A stretch of DNA of 64,000 nucleotides from Citrus sinensis (Eukaryota; Streptophyta; Magnoliopsida; Sapindales; Rutaceae), in assembly GCF_022201045.2 (NCBI RefSeq), contig NC_068557.1, forward strand, positions 2,728,001 through 2,792,000, in the 5' to 3' direction. The notes below the pieces were generated by a model that had not been told where the DNA came from, searched no databases, and worked only from the letters and a program-made list of their open reading frames with translations. This document shows, one piece after another, positions 1-9,400 of the stretch. How positions within the stretch are numbered: the first letter of the stretch is position 1; every line of letters starts with the position of its first letter. Both the position numbers and the translations under genes were made by a program.

Positions 1-133
1 ACTTACTACGCTTATCTTTCTCTTTTCTGTTGCTTTGCTCACCCTTTCAATCTGCTGAGCCGTCACATGGCTTCCATTCATTGCTTCTGCGAGTGTTGTG
101 AGGTCTCTAGTGTCAATATATGGAGGCAACAGA
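1..133 (-). CDS. Partial gene at window edge: one internal exon, product unknown
   Basis: On the minus strand an open block of 42 codons runs from an AG acceptor (complement of 134-135) to a consensus GTAAGT donor formed by the complement of bases 1-6, so the exon proper is about 7-133 (127 nt). The translation includes DTRDLTTLAEAMNGSHVTAQ followed by a charged helix-like stretch with several Lys and Arg. The other two frames hit stops at once. I do not recognise the family. The splice signals and the codon-like content support a real exon of a gene lying mostly left of the window; a chance open stretch remains possible. Confidence 0.4.
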
Positions 134-1377
134 CTTGTAAGTTCATATCATTCTTAATTTTATCATAAAATTCTTATGGTACAAACTTGTATCTAGTGTG
201 ACCCAAACAAATTGATTGTAAAAGAAAATCGTTTCATAATTCCAACCAGATTTCTAGTTCCCTCATAATATTTTTTTTTTAATTTTGTGAACATCCGGCT
301 TTGGATGAAATATTAAAAAAATCCAAATGAGTTTGGATCCAATATTGATCTTTTAAAAGTACGATCAAAATTTAATTACATATACTTTTGCAATAAAAGT
401 TTGACTTTGTATAGAAGGATAAATTTCATAAGTCGAAAATAAAGAGTTAATTTCGGATGATGGAGAATCCCAAGGATATAATAAGGAAAATCAAGATTAA
501 CAATTTAACGATTCAACAGCATATGACTTTCTTGAAAAGTGATTATGTTAGTTGTAATATAAGGATAGTAAATTATTAGTATTCGGTTGAAGTCTTAACA
601 CCTATAGTTTTGATGATTAACCGCTATCATTATTTGAAAAAGGTTATTGTTTTATGACTAATTAATGATTTCTATTAGCTTTTGGTGGGTCATAATTTGA
701 CTAGCAATTTTTAGTAAATTATGATTAAAGATCTCACAAGTCATTAAGATACAAATTATTGCATTCGGTACATGTGGTTCAATACCATGAAATATAACAA
801 ATTATTACCATTACATTTTAACTTCTTTCTTTTGCACCTTAATTATGATAAAGAGGGAGAGGGATGTCTTATTCTTGTTGCATGTGTACAGATCGAAAAT
901 AAATTGCGATGGGGTCCTCCAATTTGGAGAAGAAGCCATGAGATTTATGACAATATGTGTTAGCTATACTAGTTTTAATTTCAGGAGACAAATTGGAGGG
1001 TTGGGAAATATTTATAAGTTGGCCAAAACAACAATGGTACCATAAAATTAGGCTTTACTCAGCTTTATAAAGTTGATCACCTGCAATGTGTACAAAACAT
1101 TCAATAGTTGTGCTAATAATCATGTGTAGGGGTCCTAGGGGAGATGGAAGCCAGAAATTTTTGCTGTGGGGCTAATCCATCTTGAAAATAAAAATAATCA
1201 TTATAAGAATATAACATTGATAGTTTTTCTTCATTAGAATACTTAATTTCTTCCTTGATGTAATTTTCTTTTCAAAGATTTGTGTGATAACTTTATTAGT
1301 ATTAATACATTTAACTCATTGGTAACACACATGCTTTTGAAAAAGTAAGTATTAGACAGGCTTATTTCCTCTCCTAA
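134..1377. other. AT-rich non-coding stretch
   Basis: Apart from the putative intron start next to the edge exon I see no gene here. Two overlapping open frames of about 65 codons (772-1045) lack any family resemblance and have non-coding composition. Part of this may be intron or upstream sequence of the edge gene. Confidence 0.5.
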
Positions 1378-2116
1378 TTTAAGTCCCATTTGGATTTGAG
1401 GTTAAAACCCAACAAACTGCTTATTTCATAATTTTTGAAAAAAAAAATATTTAGTAAATTTTAGAAAAGCAGTTTATTTTATAATTTTTCCTATTTTGAT
1501 AACAGCTTTTAAAGGCAAGTGGGGTTGCTTTCCATAGGCAACATATTAAACAAGTCACTACATCTTTTTAAAGTTTATATTATAATCTTAGTATTTTAAC
1601 AAAAAGATAATTATATCTTACTTTTACATAATCCCTGATATATATACACCATTAGATATCATATTACTACCGCAATCAAACTACCGCCACAATTATTGTA
1701 TATTCTTTCTAGTATCAATGTAATGAAAATGTAATATATATTACTTTTTATTTTATTTGGATTATGTACAAGTATGAATTTTTATCATATGTTATGTAAC
1801 AATATGTAACAAATTATGAAATTCATTAGATTTTATTTAATTGAGTTTTTTTTCACTTTATGTAATTTTACGTATTTAAAGAAAATGTATGTCTAAACAA
1901 TTTTTTAAACATACTCTAAAAGACAAAAGATAATTTGAGCTTATGTCTATTTGTTCATTGTATAATAAAACAACACTTTCATAATAAAATTTACCAAATA
2001 TATGTACTATACTTTTCAAACTCACAGCAATCGCAATAACACAGTTTATCAAACACCAAACTGTTTTTTTAATCTGCATCTTATTTAATCAGCCACCATA
2101 ATATCAAATTGGCCCT
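1378..2116. mobile_element. Probable non-autonomous DNA transposon (MITE-like)
   Basis: The left edge reads AAGTCCCATTTGGATTTG and the right edge, read on the minus strand, AAGGGCCAATTTGATATTA, an imperfect terminal inverted repeat. The interior has the AT-rich wording seen in plant MITEs, with 'accaaacac'-type motifs toward the right end. No transposase is present. The target duplication is unclear (perhaps TAA), so exact borders are uncertain. Confidence 0.35.
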
Positions 2117-2261
2117 TAATTGGGTAGAGATAGATATCTCCTCTACCATTGTGTAAGATATCCCTCCAATATTAAGTGAGGATAGAAATCTGAATTATGT
2201 CATAATAGACTTGATCCAATCTAGTTCTAAAATATATGTAAGTATTTTAGTCATTCAAACC

Positions 2262-2900
2262 TAGGGATGACAATAAACTCCGGATCCGCAAAGATTCAAA
2301 ATATCTGGATCTACATGTTAAAAAATACGGATCCAATTCTTAAAAACCAAGATCCGTGCGGATCCGGATCCGAATCTGCATTCTTTTATAATTAAATTAT
2401 TTATTTATTGAATTTCAATTGAAATATATAAATTAAATTATTTACTTAATATGTATAAGCATAATTTACTCTATAATCTTCATTGACTATGAAAAATATG
2501 TTAGAAACCAATAATAATAATATTGTAATGAATCAGTTTACCTTAGATTTTTTTTTATGTTTGATTTATGTTGTGAAATTATCGTTTGTGAATTTATGGT
2601 GTTGTACGTTATTTATGTTGAATTGTTGATTGTTAAATTATAATAGAATTTTTTTTATATTATTTGGTAAATTATTAAATTTAAAATTAAAATTAAAACT
2701 ATTATTATGTGAATTCAGATATTCAGAAAATCCACCCGCAATCCGTGCGGATATTACCTGCATTTGGATATGCAAAAAAGTACGTGGATCCAGATGCCAA
2801 ATGTTCAATGCGGATGCAGATTCGGATGCCAAATGTTCAATGCAGATCTGGATCCGAATGCACCTACATCTAGATCTGGATTTGAATTTTACCATCCCTA
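2262..2900. mobile_element. Non-autonomous hAT-type element, 639 bp, with 8-bp TSD
   Basis: The element begins TAGGGATGACAATAAA and ends, on the complementary strand, TAGGGATGGTAAAATT, which gives terminal inverted repeats of about 15 bp typical of plant hAT elements. It is flanked on both sides by the identical 8-bp duplication TTCAAACC (2254-2261 and 2901-2908), the length hAT transposases make. Both ends are rich in GGATCCG-like subterminal motifs (about 2280-2375 and 2745-2880), the kind of repeats hAT transposases bind. It has no coding capacity, so it must have been moved by a transposase encoded elsewhere. Confidence 0.85.
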
Positions 2901-3148
2901 TTCAAACCTCAATATACTAAATTAAGATCAATCATCTATTGATCTAAGCTTAATAATTGTCTTCTTCTTTTTTTTGTTAACTCTTTGATCATATGATGGT
3001 TCAAATTCTAATTAAAAGAAAATCACGGATTGAAATACTAGCATCAAGAACGATCTAATCAAATAAATCAATTAATACCCAAGAAACAATTACTTAATCT
3101 AATAAAGTGACACTTGCTAGTGTGAATTGTGGAATTAGTTATATATAC

Positions 3149-5062
3149 TCAGTAAATCTTTCTTTTCTTTTCATATTGTTTAATAGGAGAGAGCATAGAG
3201 GCAAAAGGATGGTAAGTTGGACCGATAGAAGGAATAAGAGGTGAACTGGTGAAAAGGGTAGGTCTCTGTTTTTCAGATTCAATCTGAGCAAGTTCAGCTT
3301 TTAATCGCCTGATTTCCCTTTCTTTTTGGTCAAATTCGGGACCATTGTATCTGTGGGCTAGCATGGCTCGTAACTCTGAATCGAGTTGGCCAATTCTGGA
3401 CTGGAGATTTTGGTGGATCTGCTGCATCTGTGCAGAGATGGAGTCAACCTTTGTCTCAAGCTGTTCAGTTCGTAAACTGATTTTCTCAACTTTGGAATTG
3501 ATATTGACCAAAGTATCATTCTGTGCTCTAGCATTTTGGGTTTGCCAGTTGAGGACTGATTCAAAAGGTTTGGGAGGTTCTAGGTGGCCAGTGGAGGTAA
3601 TAGGTGAAGGGATAAAGGGTTTGGACACAACATTTCGTTGAGAATCTGTATGGGGTTCCAAAGGAGGAAAGGAAGAAGAGTAATCTGAAGAAGTAGAGGA
3701 AAACATCATACAAGCCAGTGGTTGGACGATAGGTGTTGGGTGTGAGAGTGGTGATGGAATCTCAGATTTGCAATGTTTGGCAATCCATGTGAGTTCTTTT
3801 CGGTAGATGGGTAATGGAGCCGGTGGAGGTGGAGGATCTGATGGTGGTTTAGGGTTACAGTGGTGACATGGGACAGGAGGTTTTTTCTTTTTGGGTTTCT
3901 TTTTCCTTGTGGTTGCGTAATCATCGTCTTCTTCCCAATCATCCCAGCAGGGACAATTTGGGTCACACATGCCGGAACCAGGGGCATCCCATAGGAAATG
4001 GCCATTGTGCTTGGCTGGATAAACAGGGTAGCCTTGAGAATTAAACCCTGTAATGGGCAGATCTTCCTGCGCTGTCTGAACAGCTGTGATCATTGAAGAA
4101 TAGGTAAAGGAGAGCCTAGGAGGCTCTTGTGGAGCACTGGGAGGTGGTTTAAAAGTCATTCGGACTGTTCCATCATGTCGTCTTTCAAACATGCCTTCAG
4201 AGGTCTGAATTGGAGCTGTATTGTTGTGGAACTGTTCATAGTTGGAGATCCATTCAAGAGGCATAAGCTTGATGAGCTCATGACGGGGAATTTGTCGGGG
4301 AATCTGGATGATTGTCGGGATCTGGTCAGATTCTGCTAACACCATGAGGGTGTCAGAGTGGTGTTCTGGAGCGGGTAGATCTAAGGCATGATTTTGAAGC
4401 CTGTAGACCAGTTGGTGATGTAAAGTGGCAATTTTTGCAGAAGAAATTTGTTCAGCACCTTGAATCTGAACTTGGACTTTCAAGGTTGTGGGCAAATTTG
4501 GATCTTGGAGAGAAAGATTGAAATTGGGATAGAAAGTGAGTAAAACACTTCCTGCATGAAGGGTTGTGAGGACAGTACCGATAACAGCATCTTGGTACTG
4601 TTTAAACCGGGTATCAAGCATAGCAAGTCGAGCGGTAACCGGTAATCCTTTTCTCCCATGAAGGGTAAGGATTAATCTGATGCCGCCAAGATGGAGATGA
4701 GTATAACCTTCTCGTTTCCAGTTGGAGAGCAACTCGGAGGGAATCTCCAGAGTGACATATTGCTCAGCAGAGGTGGCTTGAAGAGCACACTGATCCAGGC
4801 GGGAAGACTGGATGTATTCTTTAGGGTGAGGGCGTCTGGTAGAGATAAGGGTGCGGATACTGCGGGTAAAGGAGCTAGGTCGTCTATACAACTGATAAGG
4901 GCTGAGGAGAGGGTAAGAAGATTCACTGATTTGGGCGGATTCAGGGATGTAGGAGTATTCTACAAGATTTTCAATTTTATTAGTAGTATGAGAAGTGCAA
5001 GATTTCGGTAAAGAAAGAGTGGAAGAAAGAGTAACAGGAGGTGAAGAGGAAGTGGATGCCAT
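3149..5062 (-). CDS. Pararetroviral movement protein plus downstream polyprotein segment (left copy)
   Basis: This 637-codon open frame starts at the ATG at 5062. Residues about 85-235 match the 30K movement-protein superfamily, with a conserved LHLGGI strand near 124 and the LDTRF motif around Asp150; such proteins enlarge plasmodesmata. After a Pro-rich stretch comes a Cys/acidic/Lys block (about 365-402, with CDPNCPC and PCHHC) that could bind metal or nucleic acid, then a coiled coil (about 515-600). The frame ends abruptly after a basic KKRK tail, where the family would continue into the coat-protein region, so this is a truncated polyprotein. Its first 187 codons are repeated exactly on the plus strand at 5159-5718. 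No transcript evidence is visible; I consider it a virus relic with a preserved frame. Confidence 0.75.
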   Translation of the reverse strand: MASTSSSPPVTLSSTLSLPKSCTSHTTNKIENLVEYSYIPESAQISESSYPLLSPYQLYRRPSSFTRSIRTLISTRRPHPKEYIQSSRLDQCALQATSAEQYVTLEIPSELLSNWKREGYTHLHLGGIRLILTLHGRKGLPVTARLAMLDTRFKQYQDAVIGTVLTTLHAGSVLLTFYPNFNLSLQDPNLPTTLKVQVQIQGAEQISSAKIATLHHQLVYRLQNHALDLPAPEHHSDTLMVLAESDQIPTIIQIPRQIPRHELIKLMPLEWISNYEQFHNNTAPIQTSEGMFERRHDGTVRMTFKPPPSAPQEPPRLSFTYSSMITAVQTAQEDLPITGFNSQGYPVYPAKHNGHFLWDAPGSGMCDPNCPCWDDWEEDDDYATTRKKKPKKKKPPVPCHHCNPKPPSDPPPPPAPLPIYRKELTWIAKHCKSEIPSPLSHPTPIVQPLACMMFSSTSSDYSSSFPPLEPHTDSQRNVVSKPFIPSPITSTGHLEPPKPFESVLNWQTQNARAQNDTLVNINSKVEKISLRTEQLETKVDSISAQMQQIHQNLQSRIGQLDSELRAMLAHRYNGPEFDQKEREIRRLKAELAQIESEKQRPTLFTSSPLIPSIGPTYHPFASMLSPIKQYEKKRKIY

Positions 5063-5089
5063 GAAGGAGAAGTTCTCTCTGCGCCTGAA
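4503..5089 (-). repeat. Left arm of 587-bp inverted repeat
   Basis: Read on the minus strand, this arm matches 5132-5718 base for base as far as I can compare by eye, including the leader GCGCAGAGAGAACTTC, the movement-protein start and its first 187 codons. The two arms are separated by only 42 bp (5090-5131). Confidence 0.92.
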
Positions 5090-5131
5090 AATGGTATAAT
5101 TTAAGGCTTTTTCTATTTTGATCTCTAGAAC

Positions 5132-5718
5132 TTCAGGCGCAGAGAGAACTTCTCCTTCATGGCATCCACTTCCTCTTCACCTCCTGTTACTCTTTCTTCC
5201 ACTCTTTCTTTACCGAAATCTTGCACTTCTCATACTACTAATAAAATTGAAAATCTTGTAGAATACTCCTACATCCCTGAATCCGCCCAAATCAGTGAAT
5301 CTTCTTACCCTCTCCTCAGCCCTTATCAGTTGTATAGACGACCTAGCTCCTTTACCCGCAGTATCCGCACCCTTATCTCTACCAGACGCCCTCACCCTAA
5401 AGAATACATCCAGTCTTCCCGCCTGGATCAGTGTGCTCTTCAAGCCACCTCTGCTGAGCAATATGTCACTCTGGAGATTCCCTCCGAGTTGCTCTCCAAC
5501 TGGAAACGAGAAGGTTATACTCATCTCCATCTTGGCGGCATCAGATTAATCCTTACCCTTCATGGGAGAAAAGGATTACCGGTTACCGCTCGACTTGCTA
5601 TGCTTGATACCCGGTTTAAACAGTACCAAGATGCTGTTATCGGTACTGTCCTCACAACCCTTCATGCAGGAAGTGTTTTACTCACTTTCTATCCCAATTT
5701 CAATCTTTCTCTCCAAGA
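5132..5718 (+). repeat. Right arm of 587-bp inverted repeat
   Basis: Reverse complement of 4503-5089 with the same length and no indels seen. Homology stops after CTCCAAGA at 5718: the left copy continues into the rest of the movement protein, while this copy jumps to Lys-rich sequence just before the zinc knuckle. Confidence 0.92.
5159..5718 (+). pseudogene. Truncated movement-protein start (right copy)
   Basis: The ATG at 5159 opens the same movement-protein frame as the left copy. After 187 codons the sequence crosses the deletion junction at 5718/5719 and the frame then runs through unrelated residues to a stop at 5951-5953. The zinc knuckle and polymerase that follow are in another frame (offset by one), so the junction is out of frame and this copy cannot make a complete movement protein or a continuous polyprotein. 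Confidence 0.85.
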
Positions 5719-8700
5719 AAAAGGATTGCGATTGCAGTTCAAAGAAAAAACGGCATTTTCGGAAATTCAAAACTCCAGAATTTTCATCCAAACCTCGCAG
5801 ATCCCGAAAGCCCTACCGGTTCTTCAGAAAGAAATCTTCCTCCTCCAGAGAATTCAAACGAAAGCAATCAAGCAGATGTTTCATCTGCAAGAGAAAAGGC
5901 CACTATGCCAAAGATTGTCCCAACAAAAGAGAAAAGGCCATCCGGTTGGTTGAACATCTTCAAGCAACTACAGACTACTCTCCTGCCAAAGATGAATTGG
6001 AATTCTATTTCTCTGAACAAGATGAACCCAACGATGAAACAGTGTTCGCACTACAAAATTCCTCTGACTCAGATAGTGACCAGTCTCAAGTGATTTTCCA
6101 CCAACAGTTACTCTCCCTTGATACTACAGTTCCTATCCCATCCATCAAACTCCAGATCTTGCCCTCAAAATTCCAAAGGCCCATTCCAGCAATTGGTCTT
6201 ATAGATACTGGTGCCCAACGAAGCATGTTGAACCCCCATATTCTTCCACCAGAATATTGGACCCAGTCTGAAGAACATTTCAAAGCTGTCAATGGCAAAC
6301 TCTTCACCACCTCTTTGATTACCAAAAAATCCATTGGTATTCAAATCTTCCCAAACTGTGTCATTTGGACCAAGGTTATTGGTTCCACTCTTCCTAATAA
6401 GGATATCTTGTTAGGATTTGACATCCTTCACCAAATCAAACACCTCCAAATCATTCCCACTGGAATCCGAGTCAAGTCCATGTTCAAACCATTCACAGAC
6501 ATTCTGAAACTCTACAATTTGTCTGAAACTCCCCAGTCTTACCAGGATATTTCAACCAAACTTTTGAGTTTCTGTCCAGAGTCCCATTCTGAGTTCACCC
6601 ATCCAAATCCATTGTGGAAAAATAAGTCTTTCTTCATTAAGTTACCCTTCAAACTCAATGAAGACATTAACCCAACTAAAGCTACCCATCCAGGAATGAG
6701 TCCTTCTGACTTACTCCTAGCCCAACAAGAATGTTCACAATTGTTAGCCCAAGGTTTAATTGAGCCCACAAGTTCCCAATGGGCTTGCCAAGCCTTTTAT
6801 GTTGAAAAACATTCTGAAATTGTCCGAGGAAAGAAACGCCTAGTCATTGATTATCAGCCCCTAAACATGTTTTTACAAGATGACAAGTTTCCATTACCCC
6901 GCAGGCAAAGCATGTTTACTTTTCTCAAAAATGCCCAGATCTTTTCCAAATTTGATTTAAAATCTGGTTTTTGGCAACTCGGCATTGAACCCTCCGAACG
7001 TTACAAAACCGCTTTTTGTATTCCCAATGCCCATTTCCAATGGACCGTCCTACCCTTTGGCCTCAAAACTGCCCCCTCCATTTTCCAAAAATCCATGGTC
7101 CAAATCTTCCAGCCCATTTTGCATCATGCATTGATTTACATTGACGATATTTTGCTTTTTTCAGGATCGCATGAAGAACATCGCAACCTATTGTCCCAAT
7201 TCTATGATATTATCCAAAGTCATGGAATCATGTTATCGGCCAAGAAAAGCACCATTGCTACAGATAATATTGAATTCCTTGGTATGATCATTAAAGATGG
7301 ACACTACCAGCCAGGAAAGCACATTGCCCAAGAATTGCTTCACTTTCCAGATCAGCAACTTTCCAAAAGGCAAATCCAACAGTTTCTCGGCATTATCAAT
7401 TACATCCGTGATTTCCTCCCACATGTGGACCATCACACTCATCATCTCTCAGCTTTATTGAAAAAGCAGCCCCCAGAGTGGAATGCTGACCACACACGTG
7501 CTGTCACTACTCTCAAGCAGATTGCGCAAAATCCGCCTCCTTTAAAGTTGATTACTGATGGCAAGCGCATATTACAGACAGACGCAAGTGATGAATCATG
7601 GGGTGCCATCCTCCTCGAAGAACTCAATGACAAGGAACACTTTATCGCTTACGCTAGTGGACACTTTTCTGAAACACAGAAGCACTACCATAGCGTGTTT
7701 AAAGAAATCTTAGCGGTAAAGAATGGCATCAAAAAGTTTGAGTATCATCTGATTGGACACCATTTTCTCATCCGAATGGACAGCTCAGCCTTCCCCAATA
7801 TCTTTCATTTCAAAGGTAAAACTGTTCCCGAAAAAATGTTACTCAGATTAAAAGATTGGTTTTCCAAATATGACTTTTCAGTCAAGCATATAAAGGGATC
7901 CCAGAACCTCATCCCTGATATGCTCTCCAGACTCTCTAAACCACAAGACCCTCTCACACTGTTTTCCACCACCTACCATTTTCCAATTATCTCCATGGCT
8001 ACCTCACTACCCCCAGAAGCTCTCACCAAGAAAACTTTTCCCTTCAACAAAACCTTCTCTTCTGTTTTTGATATCCAAGAATTTGCAAGAAAAGCTCTCT
8101 TTCGCTTTTTCATGAAAGCTTACCTTGTCACCGACCCTTTTCCTTTTTCCACTTTCCACCCAGAAAATCTGTTCCTTACAGGTTTAACCCTTGATCCGAC
8201 CAGAGACACCACTGAAGACGTGTTATGGTACATCTGGTGCCTAACAGTCCTTTACGCAACCAAGTTAGTCCTCCCCATTTCTCCCACTCTGGACCACCTC
8301 CTTAATCCAGATAACGCCACCTCCCTTACCTGGACCCTACTTGAATGGTTCTCCCCCATCCCATGGTGGAGAAAGAAACTGCAACAACTGTCCGAAATTT
8401 ACAACCTTGACCGTATGCCTGCCCCTGAAGCACAAATGTTCACATCAGTTTTTATTATTCACAGGCCATACTTCCAACATCCAGACACCCATCTCTTTTG
8501 GACTCAAGATCAGGTATATGAATGGTTCACTGCACCACATATAGCTGTGATTGAAAATGACATCCAAGACGTCCTGCACAATTACCTTTGCCAATTAAAC
8601 CACCAACCTCCGCCACTTAAAGATATCTCTCACACCTCCTTAGGTCCACAACATGACCTTCTCATGATACCCACTCCATCTGCTATATCTAAACCTAAGT

Positions 8701-9110
8701 CCACTGGCATCATCATCAAAGAAGAACGACCAGACTACACTGACTTTCTTTACCAAGACTCACAAGATCCATGGGAAGATTTTCTTCCTCTGAGCCAACA
8801 CCTCCACCAGTTTCCCCAACCAACAATGGATGAACCTGGCCCCTCCGTACCAGGACCCTCAACCCAATCTTCCAAACGACCAGCTCAACCATCCCAAGTT
8901 GACAAAGCCACCCAAACTTCCCCTAAGTATACTCCGAAGTGTACTCCCAGAGACTATAATTGCCCTTATCCACCATGCCGTGGTCCCTCCTGTAAGCATC
9001 CAAAGCTCTCCAAAACTTTCTTCCAAAAGCATCCTCACTCTGGTGATACGGACCCAGATGAGACCGAAAGCTCATCCGAAGACGAGTACATGAATCTCCG
9101 CTCTCCATAA
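5562..9110 (+). CDS. Pararetroviral polyprotein segment: zinc knuckle, aspartic protease, RT, RNase H, unknown tail
   Basis: The open frame has 1182 codons. The first about 51 residues are movement-protein DNA read in the wrong frame; authentic viral sequence starts near 5719. In order: a basic region; a CCHC knuckle (Cys106, Cys109, His114, Cys119) as in coat-protein C-termini; an acidic linker; a retropepsin-like protease with DTGA at 215-218; reverse transcriptase with FDLKSGF (464-470) and YIDDIL (526-531); RNase H with TDAS (Asp674) and a late acidic residue in IPDMLSR. About 390 further residues follow with no domain I recognise, ending in a Cys/Pro-rich and acidic Ser-rich stretch. All catalytic motifs look intact and the frame is open, which suggests fairly recent integration or selection, but the natural start is missing. 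Confidence 0.88.
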   Translation: MGEKDYRLPLDLLCLIPGLNSTKMLLSVLSSQPFMQEVFYSLSIPISIFLSKKKDCDCSSKKKRHFRKFKTPEFSSKPRRSRKPYRFFRKKSSSSREFKRKQSSRCFICKRKGHYAKDCPNKREKAIRLVEHLQATTDYSPAKDELEFYFSEQDEPNDETVFALQNSSDSDSDQSQVIFHQQLLSLDTTVPIPSIKLQILPSKFQRPIPAIGLIDTGAQRSMLNPHILPPEYWTQSEEHFKAVNGKLFTTSLITKKSIGIQIFPNCVIWTKVIGSTLPNKDILLGFDILHQIKHLQIIPTGIRVKSMFKPFTDILKLYNLSETPQSYQDISTKLLSFCPESHSEFTHPNPLWKNKSFFIKLPFKLNEDINPTKATHPGMSPSDLLLAQQECSQLLAQGLIEPTSSQWACQAFYVEKHSEIVRGKKRLVIDYQPLNMFLQDDKFPLPRRQSMFTFLKNAQIFSKFDLKSGFWQLGIEPSERYKTAFCIPNAHFQWTVLPFGLKTAPSIFQKSMVQIFQPILHHALIYIDDILLFSGSHEEHRNLLSQFYDIIQSHGIMLSAKKSTIATDNIEFLGMIIKDGHYQPGKHIAQELLHFPDQQLSKRQIQQFLGIINYIRDFLPHVDHHTHHLSALLKKQPPEWNADHTRAVTTLKQIAQNPPPLKLITDGKRILQTDASDESWGAILLEELNDKEHFIAYASGHFSETQKHYHSVFKEILAVKNGIKKFEYHLIGHHFLIRMDSSAFPNIFHFKGKTVPEKMLLRLKDWFSKYDFSVKHIKGSQNLIPDMLSRLSKPQDPLTLFSTTYHFPIISMATSLPPEALTKKTFPFNKTFSSVFDIQEFARKALFRFFMKAYLVTDPFPFSTFHPENLFLTGLTLDPTRDTTEDVLWYIWCLTVLYATKLVLPISPTLDHLLNPDNATSLTWTLLEWFSPIPWWRKKLQQLSEIYNLDRMPAPEAQMFTSVFIIHRPYFQHPDTHLFWTQDQVYEWFTAPHIAVIENDIQDVLHNYLCQLNHQPPPLKDISHTSLGPQHDLLMIPTPSAISKPKSTGIIIKEERPDYTDFLYQDSQDPWEDFLPLSQHLHQFPQPTMDEPGPSVPGPSTQSSKRPAQPSQVDKATQTSPKYTPKCTPRDYNCPYPPCRGPSCKHPKLSKTFFQKHPHSGDTDPDETESSSEDEYMNLRSP

Positions 9111-9327
9111 AGTTGTTTGTCTTGTTGCTTTCAATAAAGTAGTTTGTCTTGTTGTCATAATGATGTTTCGCTTTATGTTTGCATAATTATTAAAGTTTGC
9201 TTTTACTTTAATACTTTTGTCCAAGTCATGCTTTAATTATTAAAGCACTTTTGTCTTTTGTAATAATTAAAGTTGTGCAATTATGTAAAAGATAGGGGTC
9301 CTGTCCTATCTTCTCAAGAATCCTCCC

Positions 9328-9338
9328 CTATATAAAGG
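9328..9338 (+). promoter_or_regulatory. TATA box of the pararetroviral pregenomic RNA promoter
   Basis: CTATATAAAGG lies about 220 bp after the polyprotein stop, the position of the 35S-type promoter in Caulimoviridae. It is preceded by a pyrimidine-rich segment and followed about 40 nt later by AATAAA. The plus-strand direction would drive transcription toward the 3' end of the OEP80 locus. Activity is unknown. Confidence 0.6.
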
Positions 9339-9376
9339 ATTCTCCCCTTGCTTGTAAGATATAGAAGTTTGAAAGA

Positions 9377-9382
9377 AATAAA
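9377..9382 (+). terminator. Viral poly(A) signal candidate
   Basis: AATAAA about 40 nt downstream of the TATA box fits the caulimovirid design, in which a short terminal redundancy contains the polyadenylation signal that is ignored near the promoter and used after a full circle. Confidence 0.5.
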
Positions 9383-9400
9383 CTCGTGTTTTTCTCTTAC

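Larger units (their letters stand above)
3149..9400. mobile_element. Endogenous pararetrovirus (Caulimoviridae, petuvirus/florendovirus-like), rearranged
   Basis: This is an integrated, defective copy of a plant DNA pararetrovirus. It encodes a 30K-type movement protein, a CCHC zinc knuckle, an aspartic protease, a reverse transcriptase and an RNase H, with no integrase and no LTRs, the mark of Caulimoviridae rather than Gypsy elements. The copy is not colinear: a left segment on the minus strand (3149-5089) and a right segment on the plus strand (5132 to about 9400) meet head to head and share 587 bp. The left segment stops in a coiled-coil region and the right segment lacks the block between the movement protein and the zinc knuckle. 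Host borders are not sharp; viral leader sequence may reach about 9.9 kb. It resembles the endogenous pararetroviruses known from Citrus, but genus assignment needs a database comparison. Confidence 0.85.

Noticed and set aside
4691-5530. Paired 106-codon and 84-codon frames on opposite strands at the virus centre
   Set aside because: They are shadows of the movement-protein start, present twice only because the region is an inverted repeat.
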